Positions 9,006-15,916 of a stretch of 38,176 nt of DNA are shown here, piece after piece. A model generated the notes under the pieces. It ran no database searches, was not told the origin of the DNA, and worked only from the letters and a program-made list of their open reading frames with translations. A program made the translations under genes and the position numbers. This stretch comes from a virus. How positions within the stretch are numbered: the stretch's first letter is position 1; every line of letters starts with the position of its first letter. The DNA lies in the IMG/VR virus record IMGVR_UViG_3300044641_001867, positions 1 to 38,176 of that record. One strand, written 5' to 3'.

Positions 9006-9034
9006 TTACAGCAACAAACTTCAGATTGCTGTAA
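9006..9034 (+). promoter_or_regulatory. 5'-end mRNA hairpin
   Basis: TTACAGCAA at 9006-9014 pairs perfectly with TTGCTGTAA at 9026-9034 around an 11-base loop. It would form the extreme 5' end of the early mRNA, a position where phage transcripts often carry stabilising hairpins. The ribosome-binding segment TTGAAAGGTATT follows at 9047-9058. Confidence 0.55.
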
Positions 9035-9062
9035 CTTAACTGACTTTTGAAAGGTATTTATC

Positions 9063-10025
9063 ATGGCACACTTAATCGCAAACACAATCACCGGCAAGGC
9101 TGCAATCGCTTACGTTGGTGAAACTCCTTGGCACGGTCTTGGCCAGCAGTTAACTGCTGACTCAACCATTGAAACATGGGCCGAGGAATCTGGCCTTGAC
9201 TTCCAATTGGCTACCGCCGATGTCCAGTTCACTCCTCCAGCCAGCGTGTGGAACGGCTTCAAAGCGCAGTCCTTGCCTTATGACGGCAAGAAAGTAATGT
9301 ATCGCACAGACAGCAACTTGCCTTTAGGCTTGGTGTCTAGCCAATACAAGATTGTTCAGCCGATCGAGGTCCTCGAATTCTTCCGCGACATGGTTGGCAA
9401 TATTGCTCACCTTGAAACAGCAGGCGTCCTGCGCAATGGCGCGCATTACTGGGCCCTCGCCAAAATGGATGGCGAGTTCAACATTGCCGGCGATAAGGTT
9501 AACCAATATCTCTTATTGGCTAGCTCCGCTGATGGCTCTCTGGCCACTCAGGCACGCCTTACCAGCGTTCGTGTTGTATGTAATAACACCCTGCAGCTTG
9601 CACAGCAAAAAGGCAAGGCCAACGTCAGCGTTCGTCATAACTCCATCTTCCGCCCCGAGGCCATCAAGGCCGAGTTGGCCAACAGCAACGAAACATTCCG
9701 TGTGTTCGAGCAAACGGCCAAGTTCTTGGCTTCAATCAAGGTTGGCTCTACACAGGCACAGGCCATCTTCACCAAGATCCTTGGCGGCGATGAAAAGAAT
9801 CCCTCACGCGCAGCAGCCAGAGCATTGGCTCTCTTCGAAGGTGCAGGCATTGGCGCTGAGTTGGAATCAGCCAAAGGCACAGCATGGGGCGCTTTGAATG
9901 CCGTCACACAGCTGATGGATTGGGAAACAGCCCGCACCGGCGATGCTCGGTTGGCCAACGCATGGTTTGGCGGCGGTGTTAATGTTAAGCAACAAACAGT
10001 TGATGCCCTCTTGGCCTTGTCATAA
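9063..10025 (+). CDS. DUF932 phage/plasmid-like protein
   Basis: This 320-residue protein matches the DUF932 (TIGR03299) family of phage and plasmid proteins. The typical N-terminal PWHGLG appears at residues 22-27. Later come a YKIVQP segment near 97, TSVRVVCNNTL near 167, and a C-terminal helical part. Function is unknown; family members often sit first in early phage operons near replication genes. It has its own strong-looking leader (promoter, 5' hairpin, TTGAAAGGTATT ribosome site) and is followed by a terminator-like hairpin. It is therefore probably a separate, highly expressed early transcript. ATG 9063 sits at the correct distance from the ribosome site. Confidence 0.9.
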   Translation: MAHLIANTITGKAAIAYVGETPWHGLGQQLTADSTIETWAEESGLDFQLATADVQFTPPASVWNGFKAQSLPYDGKKVMYRTDSNLPLGLVSSQYKIVQPIEVLEFFRDMVGNIAHLETAGVLRNGAHYWALAKMDGEFNIAGDKVNQYLLLASSADGSLATQARLTSVRVVCNNTLQLAQQKGKANVSVRHNSIFRPEAIKAELANSNETFRVFEQTAKFLASIKVGSTQAQAIFTKILGGDEKNPSRAAARALALFEGAGIGAELESAKGTAWGALNAVTQLMDWETARTGDARLANAWFGGGVNVKQQTVDALLALS

Positions 10026-10029
10026 TATT

Positions 10030-10060
10030 TTTAGGGGTACCTCATACGGCCCCTAAATTT
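10030..10060 (+). terminator. Terminator-like hairpin after DUF932 gene
   Basis: TTTAGGGG at 10030-10037 pairs with CCCCTAAA at 10050-10057, leaving a 12-base loop, and is followed by TTTGTTGT. The stem starts five bases after the stop codon. The T-run is short, so termination may be partial. A new promoter-like element follows at once. Confidence 0.6.
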
Positions 10061-10064
10061 GTTG

Positions 10065-10070
10065 TACAAT
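10065..10070 (+). promoter_or_regulatory. Promoter -10 element for middle operon
   Basis: TACAAT at 10065-10070 follows the terminator-like hairpin. Downstream come CACGTTAT, a T-run and ATTGAAAGGTATT just before the ATG at 10123. The same order of elements is seen upstream of 20383. No good -35 is visible. Confidence 0.42.
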
Positions 10071-10122
10071 TTAATCTCACGTTATTAGTCCACTTGTTTT
10101 TTTGATTATTGAAAGGTATTGT

Positions 10123-10635
10123 ATGAACATCTTCTATCTACATCATTTGCCCAGCATTGCTGCAGTTATGCATTGCGACAAGCATGTCGGCAAAATGCTT
10201 ATCGAATCCTGCCAGCTGCTTGCAACTGCGCATCACCACTACGGCAACGGCGACAAAGTATCCTATCGCCCCACGCATGCCAATCATCCCTCAGCCGTCT
10301 GGGTTCGTCAGTCACGGTTGCATTACAACTGGACCAGCGACCTTGCACGCTTCCTCGGCCGCGAATTCAAGTACCGCTATGGCCACGGCCACAAAAGCAA
10401 TGATGTACTACATGCCGAATTACTAGTGTGCCCTCCGGCCATGCTTGCATTGCCTACCAAATGGTCTCCACCTACACTTGCAATGCCTGACGAATACAAA
10501 AGCGACGACCACATCGAATCCTATCGTCGTTATTATGCCAGCAAAGCTGCCACCATGCCGCTTGTGTACAACAAAGGCAAAGACCAACAGCCGCTGTGGC
10601 TCCGCGACTTGCTTGCAACAGTGGAGGCCGTATGA
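10123..10635 (+). CDS. Conserved phage protein, His/Trp-rich
   Basis: This 170-residue protein starts at ATG 10123, ten bases after GAAAGG. I recognise a pattern common in hypothetical proteins of aquatic phages: MHCDKHVGKM at residues ~17-26, a Gln-Leu-Leu segment, NHPSAVWVR near 58-66, then RYGHGHKS and a C-terminal MPDEYKSDD. The conserved His, Cys, Asp and Trp residues suggest an enzyme. A remote resemblance to pyrimidine-dimer glycosylases is conceivable but not supported by clear catalytic motifs. It is the first gene of the long middle operon and overlaps the next gene by four bases (ATGA), implying translational coupling. Confidence 0.75.
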   Translation: MNIFYLHHLPSIAAVMHCDKHVGKMLIESCQLLATAHHHYGNGDKVSYRPTHANHPSAVWVRQSRLHYNWTSDLARFLGREFKYRYGHGHKSNDVLHAELLVCPPAMLALPTKWSPPTLAMPDEYKSDDHIESYRRYYASKAATMPLVYNKGKDQQPLWLRDLLATVEAV

Positions 10636-10838
10636 CTAAAACTGTAAGCATCCCTCTCACCGAGCTGCAGGAAATTTATCAAGGCATTGAGGCTTTTGTT
10701 CTTAATGCACCTGCTGATGCTACTGCATTGGCATCATGGAAAGAGCAATTGGAATTGCGTATGTCAGCAGCACGCGCCCTTGGCCACCTTAGTGCATACG
10801 TCATCTACACAACATCAGGAGCTACAAATGCAAATTGA
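10632..10838 (+). CDS. Hypothetical protein, 68 aa
   Basis: The ATG at 10632 overlaps the previous stop as ATGA. The product is mostly helical and rich in Ala and Leu, with a mildly acidic centre. No domain is recognised. The overlap on both sides, with the next gene starting 11 bases before its stop, supports it as a real member of the operon. Confidence 0.65.
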   Translation: MTKTVSIPLTELQEIYQGIEAFVLNAPADATALASWKEQLELRMSAARALGHLSAYVIYTTSGATNAN

Positions 10839-11082
10839 ATTTGAATATGAATTGGATCACTATGGCCTTGACAACTGGCAGGCCGAGTGGGGCAATGGCG
10901 ACATTGAACGCAACATTGTGGTTATGTACAACACACTGTTGCCTGATACACGCTACGAGCAGGTAGATTTTGACTACCAAGTTTTGATGGATGGTGTTGA
11001 CATCACGGCATCATTGAACAAAGCTAACAAGCAGGCCTTTGAGTCCTTGATGCACAAAGAACACTACGACCGCAAGTACTAA
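10828..11082 (+). CDS. Hypothetical acidic protein, 84 aa
   Basis: ATG 10828 lies 8 bases after a CAGGAG ribosome site inside the previous gene. The product is acidic and aromatic (IEFEYELDHYG at residues 3-13, then EQVDFDYQVLMDG near 45-57). Patterns like this occur in small phage proteins of unknown role. Longer upstream frames exist but lack a ribosome site. No family is recognised. Confidence 0.7.
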   Translation: MQIEFEYELDHYGLDNWQAEWGNGDIERNIVVMYNTLLPDTRYEQVDFDYQVLMDGVDITASLNKANKQAFESLMHKEHYDRKY

Positions 11083-11084
11083 GT

Positions 11085-11498
11085 ATGCACATGTCAAACT
11101 CAGAAAAAGTACTGGCCTTCCGTCGCAAGATGGGTCTGCCAGTCTCCACCACACCTACCTTGCTTACACCTGAGCAAGCCAGTTACTTTGCTCGCTTCAT
11201 CATGGAAGAGCTCAGTGAATACCTTCGTGCTTGCGAGGAGAATAGCCTTGTCGACGCCGCTGATGCTTTGGTTGATCTTACCTACGTTACCATGGGCTGT
11301 GCCCATGCTATGGGGTTACCTTTTGACCAGCTTTTTAATGTGGTGCACGAAGCCAACATGAACAAAGAACCAGCCAATGACTACATCAGATCGTTGCGCG
11401 GCTCACAATACGACGTTATCAAACCTATGGGTTGGCAAGCCCCCGAGGCCATGATGTTGGCCATCATACAAACAGAACAGCAAAAGGCAAAGTCATGA
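11085..11498 (+). CDS. MazG-like nucleotide pyrophosphohydrolase
   Basis: The 137-residue product fits the all-alpha NTP pyrophosphohydrolase superfamily (MazG, PRA-PH, dUTPase-like). Metal-binding acidic residues are visible as MEELSE (Glu41, Glu42, Glu45) and VDAADALVDL (Asp57, Asp60, Asp64). A C-terminal NMNKEP segment is also seen in phage members of this group. These enzymes hydrolyse NTPs or dNTPs to monophosphates; in phages they are thought to clean the nucleotide pool or lower alarmone levels. The exact substrate cannot be read from sequence. Two ATGs (11085 and 11091) are possible. The stop overlaps the next ATG as ATGA. Confidence 0.82.
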   Translation: MHMSNSEKVLAFRRKMGLPVSTTPTLLTPEQASYFARFIMEELSEYLRACEENSLVDAADALVDLTYVTMGCAHAMGLPFDQLFNVVHEANMNKEPANDYIRSLRGSQYDVIKPMGWQAPEAMMLAIIQTEQQKAKS

Positions 11499-11860
11499 AC
11501 ATCAAAGAATTGATCGACGAATACGTCGCAACCAAAAACGAGCGTGAAGAGCTCTCATCTAAAATCAAAGACATGTCGGCCAAGCTCGGTCGCCTTGAAG
11601 GTGACATCATGGCCCTTATGTCTGATGCCGGCATTAGCCAAGCGGCGTCTGATAAAGCATCATGCTCTATGAAAATGACCAAGCACCCTGCCATCAAAGA
11701 TTGGCAAGCTTTTTACGGCTATGTCGCACAGACAAGCCAATTCGAATTGCTGCATAAGCGGCTTTCCTCAACAGCCTTCCGTGAGCGGTGGGAAGCTGGT
11801 GAGGCCATCCCCGGGACCGAAGCATCTGAGGTCTGGGAACTTACCGTTCGTCGTAAATAA
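11495..11860 (+). CDS. Coiled-coil phage protein, 121 aa
   Basis: ATG 11495 overlaps the previous stop. Residues 8-45 form a charged coiled coil with heptad-like Leu and Ile spacing (KNEREELSSKIKDMSAKLG). The second half (HPAIKDWQAFYGYV, then LHKRLSSTAFRERWE) is a conserved-looking domain of phage proteins that often lie beside ssDNA-binding proteins. Function is unknown. An accessory factor for replication or recombination is a reasonable guess from its place between a nucleotide hydrolase and the putative SSB. Confidence 0.75.
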   Translation: MNIKELIDEYVATKNEREELSSKIKDMSAKLGRLEGDIMALMSDAGISQAASDKASCSMKMTKHPAIKDWQAFYGYVAQTSQFELLHKRLSSTAFRERWEAGEAIPGTEASEVWELTVRRK

Positions 11861-11884
11861 CTTCTTGTTTAACTAAGGATCCTT

Positions 11885-12628
11885 ATGTCTAAAAATCAAA
11901 TCGCGTTGTTTGAAGATCAACTTGCCGCCTTGGCCATTGAATCGGTTAAGGCCGAGCAAAGCAGCCTCGCCACGGCATTTCTTTCCACCAAGGGGGGTAA
12001 CCTCACATACCGTGGTGATGTAATCACTGGCAACAAGCTGGCCTGCGTCGTATTGGCAGCTCCCATTGAGCGTCTGTACTACAGCAGCCGTTATGATCCT
12101 ACCAAGGTCACAGGCCCTGATTGCTTTGCCATCAGCGCAACGGCAACAGGCATGGCTCCCTCATCCGCGTCGCCTGCAGTTCAGCACACAACCTGCGAAG
12201 GCTGTCCTAAAAATGAGTGGGGCTCCGCGCCGAATGGCGGTAAAGGTAAAGCTTGCCGTGAAACACGACGCCTGTTGCTAATCCCTGCTGATAGCATTGG
12301 CAGTGTTGATGCTGTCAAGGCTGCTGAGGTTGCTGCATTGCGTCCACCTGTTACCAGCTTAAAGAACTATGCAACATACGCGCAAACACTTGCTGCTACG
12401 TTGAAGCGTCCTCCACTGGGTGTGATTAGTGAAGTTGCTGTTGCACCTGATGCTAAGACACAGTTCAAGGTAGTCTTCAACATGGTCAAGGCTATTGAAG
12501 ATAACGCTGTCATTGGCGCATTGATTGAGCGTGCTAAGACCGAAGTGCAGAAGGCCATTGACTCGGCCGGCGCTATCAACGAAGACTCTGAAGCAGCACC
12601 TGCTGTGGATGGCAATCCAAAGTACTAA
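11885..12628 (+). CDS. Putative ssDNA-binding protein with Cys cluster
   Basis: A 247-residue protein with a good ribosome site (AAGGA before ATG 11885). It has a Cys cluster, Cys80, Cys104-x2-Cys107 and Cys124, within the pattern CEGCPKNEWGS...GKGKAC, which looks zinc-binding. The C-terminal tail is acidic (EDSEAAP), as in ssDNA-binding proteins that recruit replication partners. Proteins with this Cys pattern are common in phages next to polymerase or recombinase genes and are often predicted to be gp2.5-like SSBs. The SSB role is inferred from context and the acidic tail, not proven. The gene stands just upstream of DNA polymerase. Confidence 0.62.
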   Translation: MSKNQIALFEDQLAALAIESVKAEQSSLATAFLSTKGGNLTYRGDVITGNKLACVVLAAPIERLYYSSRYDPTKVTGPDCFAISATATGMAPSSASPAVQHTTCEGCPKNEWGSAPNGGKGKACRETRRLLLIPADSIGSVDAVKAAEVAALRPPVTSLKNYATYAQTLAATLKRPPLGVISEVAVAPDAKTQFKVVFNMVKAIEDNAVIGALIERAKTEVQKAIDSAGAINEDSEAAPAVDGNPKY

Positions 12629-12641
12629 GGATTACGGGGGG

Positions 12642-12672
12642 AAAGCCGTGCAAAGGCTTTTTGAAAGCTTGC
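12642..12672 (+). promoter_or_regulatory. Alternative hairpins in DNA polymerase leader
   Basis: Two mutually exclusive stems are possible. Stem 1 pairs AAAGCC (12642-12647) with GGCTTT (12655-12660) and is followed by two more Ts. Stem 2 pairs GCAA plus GCTTT (12650-12653, 12656-12660) with AAAGC plus TTGC (12664-12672), with a two-base bulge. Flanking G and C runs (12636-12641 and about 12689-12693) could close an outer stem. This looks like an attenuator or translational switch ahead of the polymerase. Confidence 0.42.
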
Positions 12673-12702
12673 AGACGAGCGGTTAGTACCCCCACCTTTA
12701 TT

Positions 12703-14523
12703 ATGAAACCTGTCTATCTTGATTTTGAAACAATGGCCATTGGCCCACGGCCGGAGTATCCTCCAGTGCCAGTTGGCTTGGCCGTCTACGACCCTGAAGG
12801 TGAATACCCAGACGGCTACCACGCCTTTGGCCACCTCACAGGCAATAACACAACGCAAGCAGCTGTTAAAGCAATGATGGAGATGATCTATGATAGCGGA
12901 CGCGACATCTGTTTTCATAACGCTATGTTTGACCTTGATGTTGCTGAAACTCATTTGGATGTACCCATCCCACAGAACACCACAGTCATACACGATACTC
13001 TTATTCTTGCTTTTCTCCACGATCCTCACGTGCAGTCTTTATCTTTAAAAGACTTGGTTGTCACTTGGAGCTTGGACACGCCTAATGAAAGGGATGAGCT
13101 GAAGGAGTGGATCCTTGCTAATGTTGATGAGGCACGTCGTAAAAAGTCTACATGGGGTGCATACATCTCCCGCGGCCCCGTGGAATTGGTAGGCAAATAC
13201 GCCGCAGCTGATGTACGGCTTACAAGCAAGCTTTACGAATATCTTATCGAGCAGGTTTTACCCGCGCAGCAGGAGGCTTACCACCGTGAGGTGGCTTTGA
13301 TTCCAATGTTACTTGAAAACTCCCGGTTAGGTGTAAGGGTTGATCGAGTCGGTTTGCAAAAAGCAAAAGAGCAAGCAGTAGTAGATATTGAAAAGTGTAA
13401 TGTTTGGGTTCGCGCATTGTTAGGTTCTCCTGAGTTGAATCTTGACAGCGATAAAGAGCTGGTCAATAGTATTTATCCCACAGAATACTGGTTGAAAGAT
13501 AATGGGTGGCCTACCACGGATAAAGGCCAGCCTAGAGCCGATAAAGAAACCTTTGAAGAACTAATCACACACCCGGAGTTAAAAGATGTCCTTAGATATA
13601 GAGCCAACCTATCAACATGTTTGTCAACTTTCATTGAGCCCTGGTTACAAGCTTCTGCATCTACAGGTCGAATCTACACAAACTGGAACAGTGTACGAGG
13701 TGAACGTGGGGGTACACGAACCGGCAGACTCTCCTCAACACCCAACTTTCAAAATGCGCCTGTCCGTTATCCGAAAGTTACCCTCCCCCCTGCTTTGGAA
13801 GTTGCACCCCTCCCGCTCATCCGCAGCTTCATCCTAGCCGATGAAGGGCATAAGCTAATTGCATGTGACTTCAACGCTCAAGAGTTGCGTATCTTTGCGC
13901 ACTTTGAAGGTGGTGATTTGATGAAGCAATACCAAGCCGATGCTCGTGCTGACTTGCATACCTATGCAGCCAAGATGATGACCGAGGCCAGCGGCCGTGA
14001 GGTGTCAAGGACTTACTCCAAAGGCGTATCATTTGCTATTCTCTACGGCGCAGGCCCTAAGAAAATCAGTGAAATGCTTGAGGTAGACTATGAAATGGCA
14101 AAGACATTGATGGATGCATATACCACCGCGGTGGCTCCGGGCCTCAAGACGATGCAGACCACCATGCGGACAAGGTATAAATTAAACCAACCATTGAAAA
14201 CCATTGGCGGGCGTCTTATCAAGATGGAACCGCCTAAGATTATCAATGGCAGGTTAAGGGAGTTTGACTACAAAGGGGTTAACCTTTTGATTCAAGGCTC
14301 AGCGGCTGATCAGGCCAAGGCTGCCATGTTGCTGTACCAAAGCAAACGTCAAGGCAGCAGGCTTCTGCTTAGTGTGCATGATGAGTTGGTTATCTCAGCT
14401 CCGGAAGAGCATGTTGAACGGGAGGCTGAATGCTTAACATGGTCCATGTGCAATGCAATAACGATGGATGTGCCTATGGTCAGTGATTACAAAATCGGCA
14501 ATACGTATCAGGAGGTCAAATGA
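12703..14523 (+). CDS. polA: DNA polymerase, family A, with 3'-5' exonuclease
   Basis: The phage replicative polymerase, 606 residues from ATG 12703. The 3'-5' proofreading domain shows Exo I YLDFET (Asp7, Glu9), Exo II HNAMFDLD near 80, and Exo III YAAADVRLT near 166-174. The polymerase domain shows motif A CDFNAQELR (Asp389), motif B as Arg436, Lys440, Phe444 and YG, and motif C VHDE at 558-561. Phe444 corresponds to E. coli Pol I Phe762. There is no 5'-3' exonuclease domain and no DnaJ-like insert that I can see. The ATG has no clear ribosome site. An upstream TTG at 12661 would add 14 residues, but the DFET motif spacing favours 12703. The product should extend primers made by the TOPRIM-helicase protein. 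Confidence 0.96.
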   Translation: MKPVYLDFETMAIGPRPEYPPVPVGLAVYDPEGEYPDGYHAFGHLTGNNTTQAAVKAMMEMIYDSGRDICFHNAMFDLDVAETHLDVPIPQNTTVIHDTLILAFLHDPHVQSLSLKDLVVTWSLDTPNERDELKEWILANVDEARRKKSTWGAYISRGPVELVGKYAAADVRLTSKLYEYLIEQVLPAQQEAYHREVALIPMLLENSRLGVRVDRVGLQKAKEQAVVDIEKCNVWVRALLGSPELNLDSDKELVNSIYPTEYWLKDNGWPTTDKGQPRADKETFEELITHPELKDVLRYRANLSTCLSTFIEPWLQASASTGRIYTNWNSVRGERGGTRTGRLSSTPNFQNAPVRYPKVTLPPALEVAPLPLIRSFILADEGHKLIACDFNAQELRIFAHFEGGDLMKQYQADARADLHTYAAKMMTEASGREVSRTYSKGVSFAILYGAGPKKISEMLEVDYEMAKTLMDAYTTAVAPGLKTMQTTMRTRYKLNQPLKTIGGRLIKMEPPKIINGRLREFDYKGVNLLIQGSAADQAKAAMLLYQSKRQGSRLLLSVHDELVISAPEEHVEREAECLTWSMCNAITMDVPMVSDYKIGNTYQEVK

Positions 14524-14609
14524 TGACACGCATAGAAAAGTTTGAAAGGATTGTATTTCTTGTAGGCATTATTATTGTGCTGCTTGATTTGTACGTTTGG
14601 AGGCCGTAA
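14523..14609 (+). CDS. Small single-span membrane peptide, 28 aa
   Basis: A 28-codon frame starts at ATG 14523, seven bases after a perfect AGGAGG, the strongest ribosome site in the block. Its stop abuts the next ATG. The product has a charged N-terminus (TRIEKFER) and one hydrophobic span, residues ~10-23, rich in Val, Ile and Leu, ending in WRP. Small membrane peptides in a replication operon may act on host membranes or anchor replication, but no family is recognisable at this length. Confidence 0.62.
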   Translation: MTRIEKFERIVFLVGIIIVLLDLYVWRP

Positions 14610-14798
14610 ATGCCTAGACCAAAACCTCCTGAAAAACTATTAGGCAGACAAGTACGAATGTCTGATAGACAGTGGCATATTCTTAATCATCTTGGCGGCG
14701 CTGAGTGGTTAAGACAATTGCTAGATAAAAAAGACCCGTTCCCTAAACAATACTACGAGAAACTAAAAGATGCAAATAATGGAACTGATAAAATATGA
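14610..14798 (+). CDS. Small DNA-binding-like protein, 62 aa
   Basis: ATG 14610 directly follows the previous stop. The basic, Pro-rich N-terminus is followed by VRMSDRQWHIL and GGAEWLRQLLDK, a pattern seen in short phage proteins with a ribbon-helix-helix-like fold (a strand, then helix A and helix B). Such proteins may act as transcription regulators of the operon. The family call is tentative. The 3' end overlaps the next frame by 29 bases. Confidence 0.62.
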   Translation: MPRPKPPEKLLGRQVRMSDRQWHILNHLGGAEWLRQLLDKKDPFPKQYYEKLKDANNGTDKI

Positions 14799-15000
14799 TC
14801 ACGAAAGAGGTTGCTTTGTTGCAAAAGGCAATAAACCTACTCCTTCACTAAGCCCGTTTGAATGGCAAAGCGATCCACGCCCTAGCATCTTCTTGCAAGA
14901 CCCCAGATTTAGAAGCCGCAATGGCATGCAGCAAGTAAAGCTTGTTGTTGCAAACCCAAAGCCGTTCTTCCCTTACACTGATACTTTGAAAGATAAGTGA
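14770..15000 (+). CDS. Hypothetical protein, 76 aa
   Basis: The frame begins inside the preceding gene at ATG 14770; ATG 14779 is equally possible. It ends with a TGA that overlaps the nuclease ATG. The product is Pro-rich (NKPTPSLSPF near residues 21-30, PRPSIFLQDPRF near 36-47), without Cys clusters or transmembrane spans. It is unrecognised. The coupling to the nuclease start supports translation. Confidence 0.58.
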   Translation: MQIMELIKYDHERGCFVAKGNKPTPSLSPFEWQSDPRPSIFLQDPRFRSRNGMQQVKLVVANPKPFFPYTDTLKDK

Positions 15001-15635
15001 TGGCATATTCAAACTCATCAATCAAAACATACGAAGATTGCCCTTACAAGTACAAGCTGACTCGCATCGAGCATCGCCATGAGCCAGCAGGCGACGCCGC
15101 GGAACGTGGCAAGATGATTCACGCCGAGTTTGAAGATGCTTTGATCAATCTCAATCTAATTCCGGATGAACGCAAGTTTTGGCTGCCTTACCTTGAAGAG
15201 CTTGTTGCAAAGAAAACTCGCAGTGAGGTAGAGTTTGCTGTAACCAAGGATTGGCAACCATGTGACTTCAAGGCCCCCGAGGCTTGGGTAAGGGGTATCT
15301 ATGACGCTGTGTACTTTGATGGCGCCAGAGCCCACGTCCTTGACTGGAAGACCGGCAAAGAGCGTGAGTATGGTGAGCAATTAAAGTTATATGCAACAAT
15401 CATCTTGGCCAGCCACCCTGAGATAGAGACTGTAACCACCGAGATTTGCTACATTGACTTAAACAAGCAATCACCTTACCCAGAATACACACGCAAAGAG
15501 TTTTCAGACTTACAAGCTTGGCTTTCAGCACGTGTAGGCAAACTTGAGAATGATGACATATTTGCGCCTAAGCCGTCTTATGGTTGCAGGTGGTGCCACT
15601 TCCGCAAATCCAATGGCGGGCCCTGCCAATGGTAA
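15000..15635 (+). CDS. Cas4/RecB-like PD-(D/E)XK exonuclease
   Basis: This 211-residue nuclease has the PD-(D/E)XK core: GKMIHAEFE (His41), GIYDAV (Asp102), DWKTGK (Asp115, Lys117) and EQLKLYA (Gln127). Cys14 near the N-terminus and Cys196, Cys199 and Cys209 at the C-terminus match the 4Fe-4S clasp of Cas4 and AddB-type nucleases. It likely degrades or resects DNA ends in phage recombination or host DNA breakdown. It overlaps the next gene, another nuclease, by seven bases. ATG 15000 is preferred over the GTG just before it. No CRISPR is nearby, so a Cas4 role in adaptation is unlikely. Confidence 0.9.
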   Translation: MAYSNSSIKTYEDCPYKYKLTRIEHRHEPAGDAAERGKMIHAEFEDALINLNLIPDERKFWLPYLEELVAKKTRSEVEFAVTKDWQPCDFKAPEAWVRGIYDAVYFDGARAHVLDWKTGKEREYGEQLKLYATIILASHPEIETVTTEICYIDLNKQSPYPEYTRKEFSDLQAWLSARVGKLENDDIFAPKPSYGCRWCHFRKSNGGPCQW

Positions 15636-15916
15636 CCAAGGTTTTGCTTGAGCGGCATTTAGAGACTTACTTCTCTGCCGCTTGCAAGAAACGTGGCTTG
15701 CTTACGTTGAAGTTGAATGTACGGTATGCCCGTGGTTGGCCCGATCGTATTGTGCCGTTGAAAGGCGGCGGGGTTTTGTGGGTAGAACTAAAGCGGCCCG
15801 GGGGTAAAACCTCAGCGCTGCAGGACAAGGTGCATAAAGACTTGGAAAAGTTTGGCCACCACGTCCACATCATTGACTCTAAGGAAGGTATTGACAATGT
15901 TTTGGGAACCGCATGA
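15629..15916 (+). CDS. VRR-NUC domain nuclease
   Basis: This compact 95-residue nuclease starts at ATG 15629, inside the end of the previous nuclease gene. The VRR-NUC signature is clear: RGWPDR (Asp39), a Gly-rich turn, WVELKRPGG (Glu53, Lys55) and Gln65 with DKVHKDLEKFGHHV. Stand-alone phage VRR-NUC proteins are thought to act on branched DNA, as Holliday-junction-type resolvases. Its overlap with the SNF2-type helicase gene downstream suggests the two work together on recombination or packaging intermediates. Confidence 0.92.
   Translation: MVTKVLLERHLETYFSAACKKRGLLTLKLNVRYARGWPDRIVPLKGGGVLWVELKRPGGKTSALQDKVHKDLEKFGHHVHIIDSKEGIDNVLGTA

Larger units (their letters stand above)
8753..9062. 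other. Divergent control region, candidate origin
   Basis: About 310 bases separate the minus-strand primase unit from the plus-strand early operon. It contains a GTTACC copy at 8866, an A-rich tract with TGCAAAAA at 8941 and 8962, TTGAAAA at 8915 and 8951, the imperfect inverted repeat listed below, and a plus-strand promoter and 5' hairpin next to the DUF932 gene. The AT-rich repeats between divergent units make it a plausible origin of replication. That is inference only. Confidence 0.5.

Noticed and set aside
12625-13029. 134-codon minus-strand frame under the polymerase start
   Set aside because: It is antisense to a well-supported polymerase exonuclease domain and has no ribosome site or recognised motif.
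15000-15635. Cas4-like nuclease as part of a phage-encoded CRISPR system
   Set aside because: No Cas1, Cas2 or repeat array is present. Its neighbours are a VRR-NUC nuclease and an SNF2 helicase, which fits recombination better.
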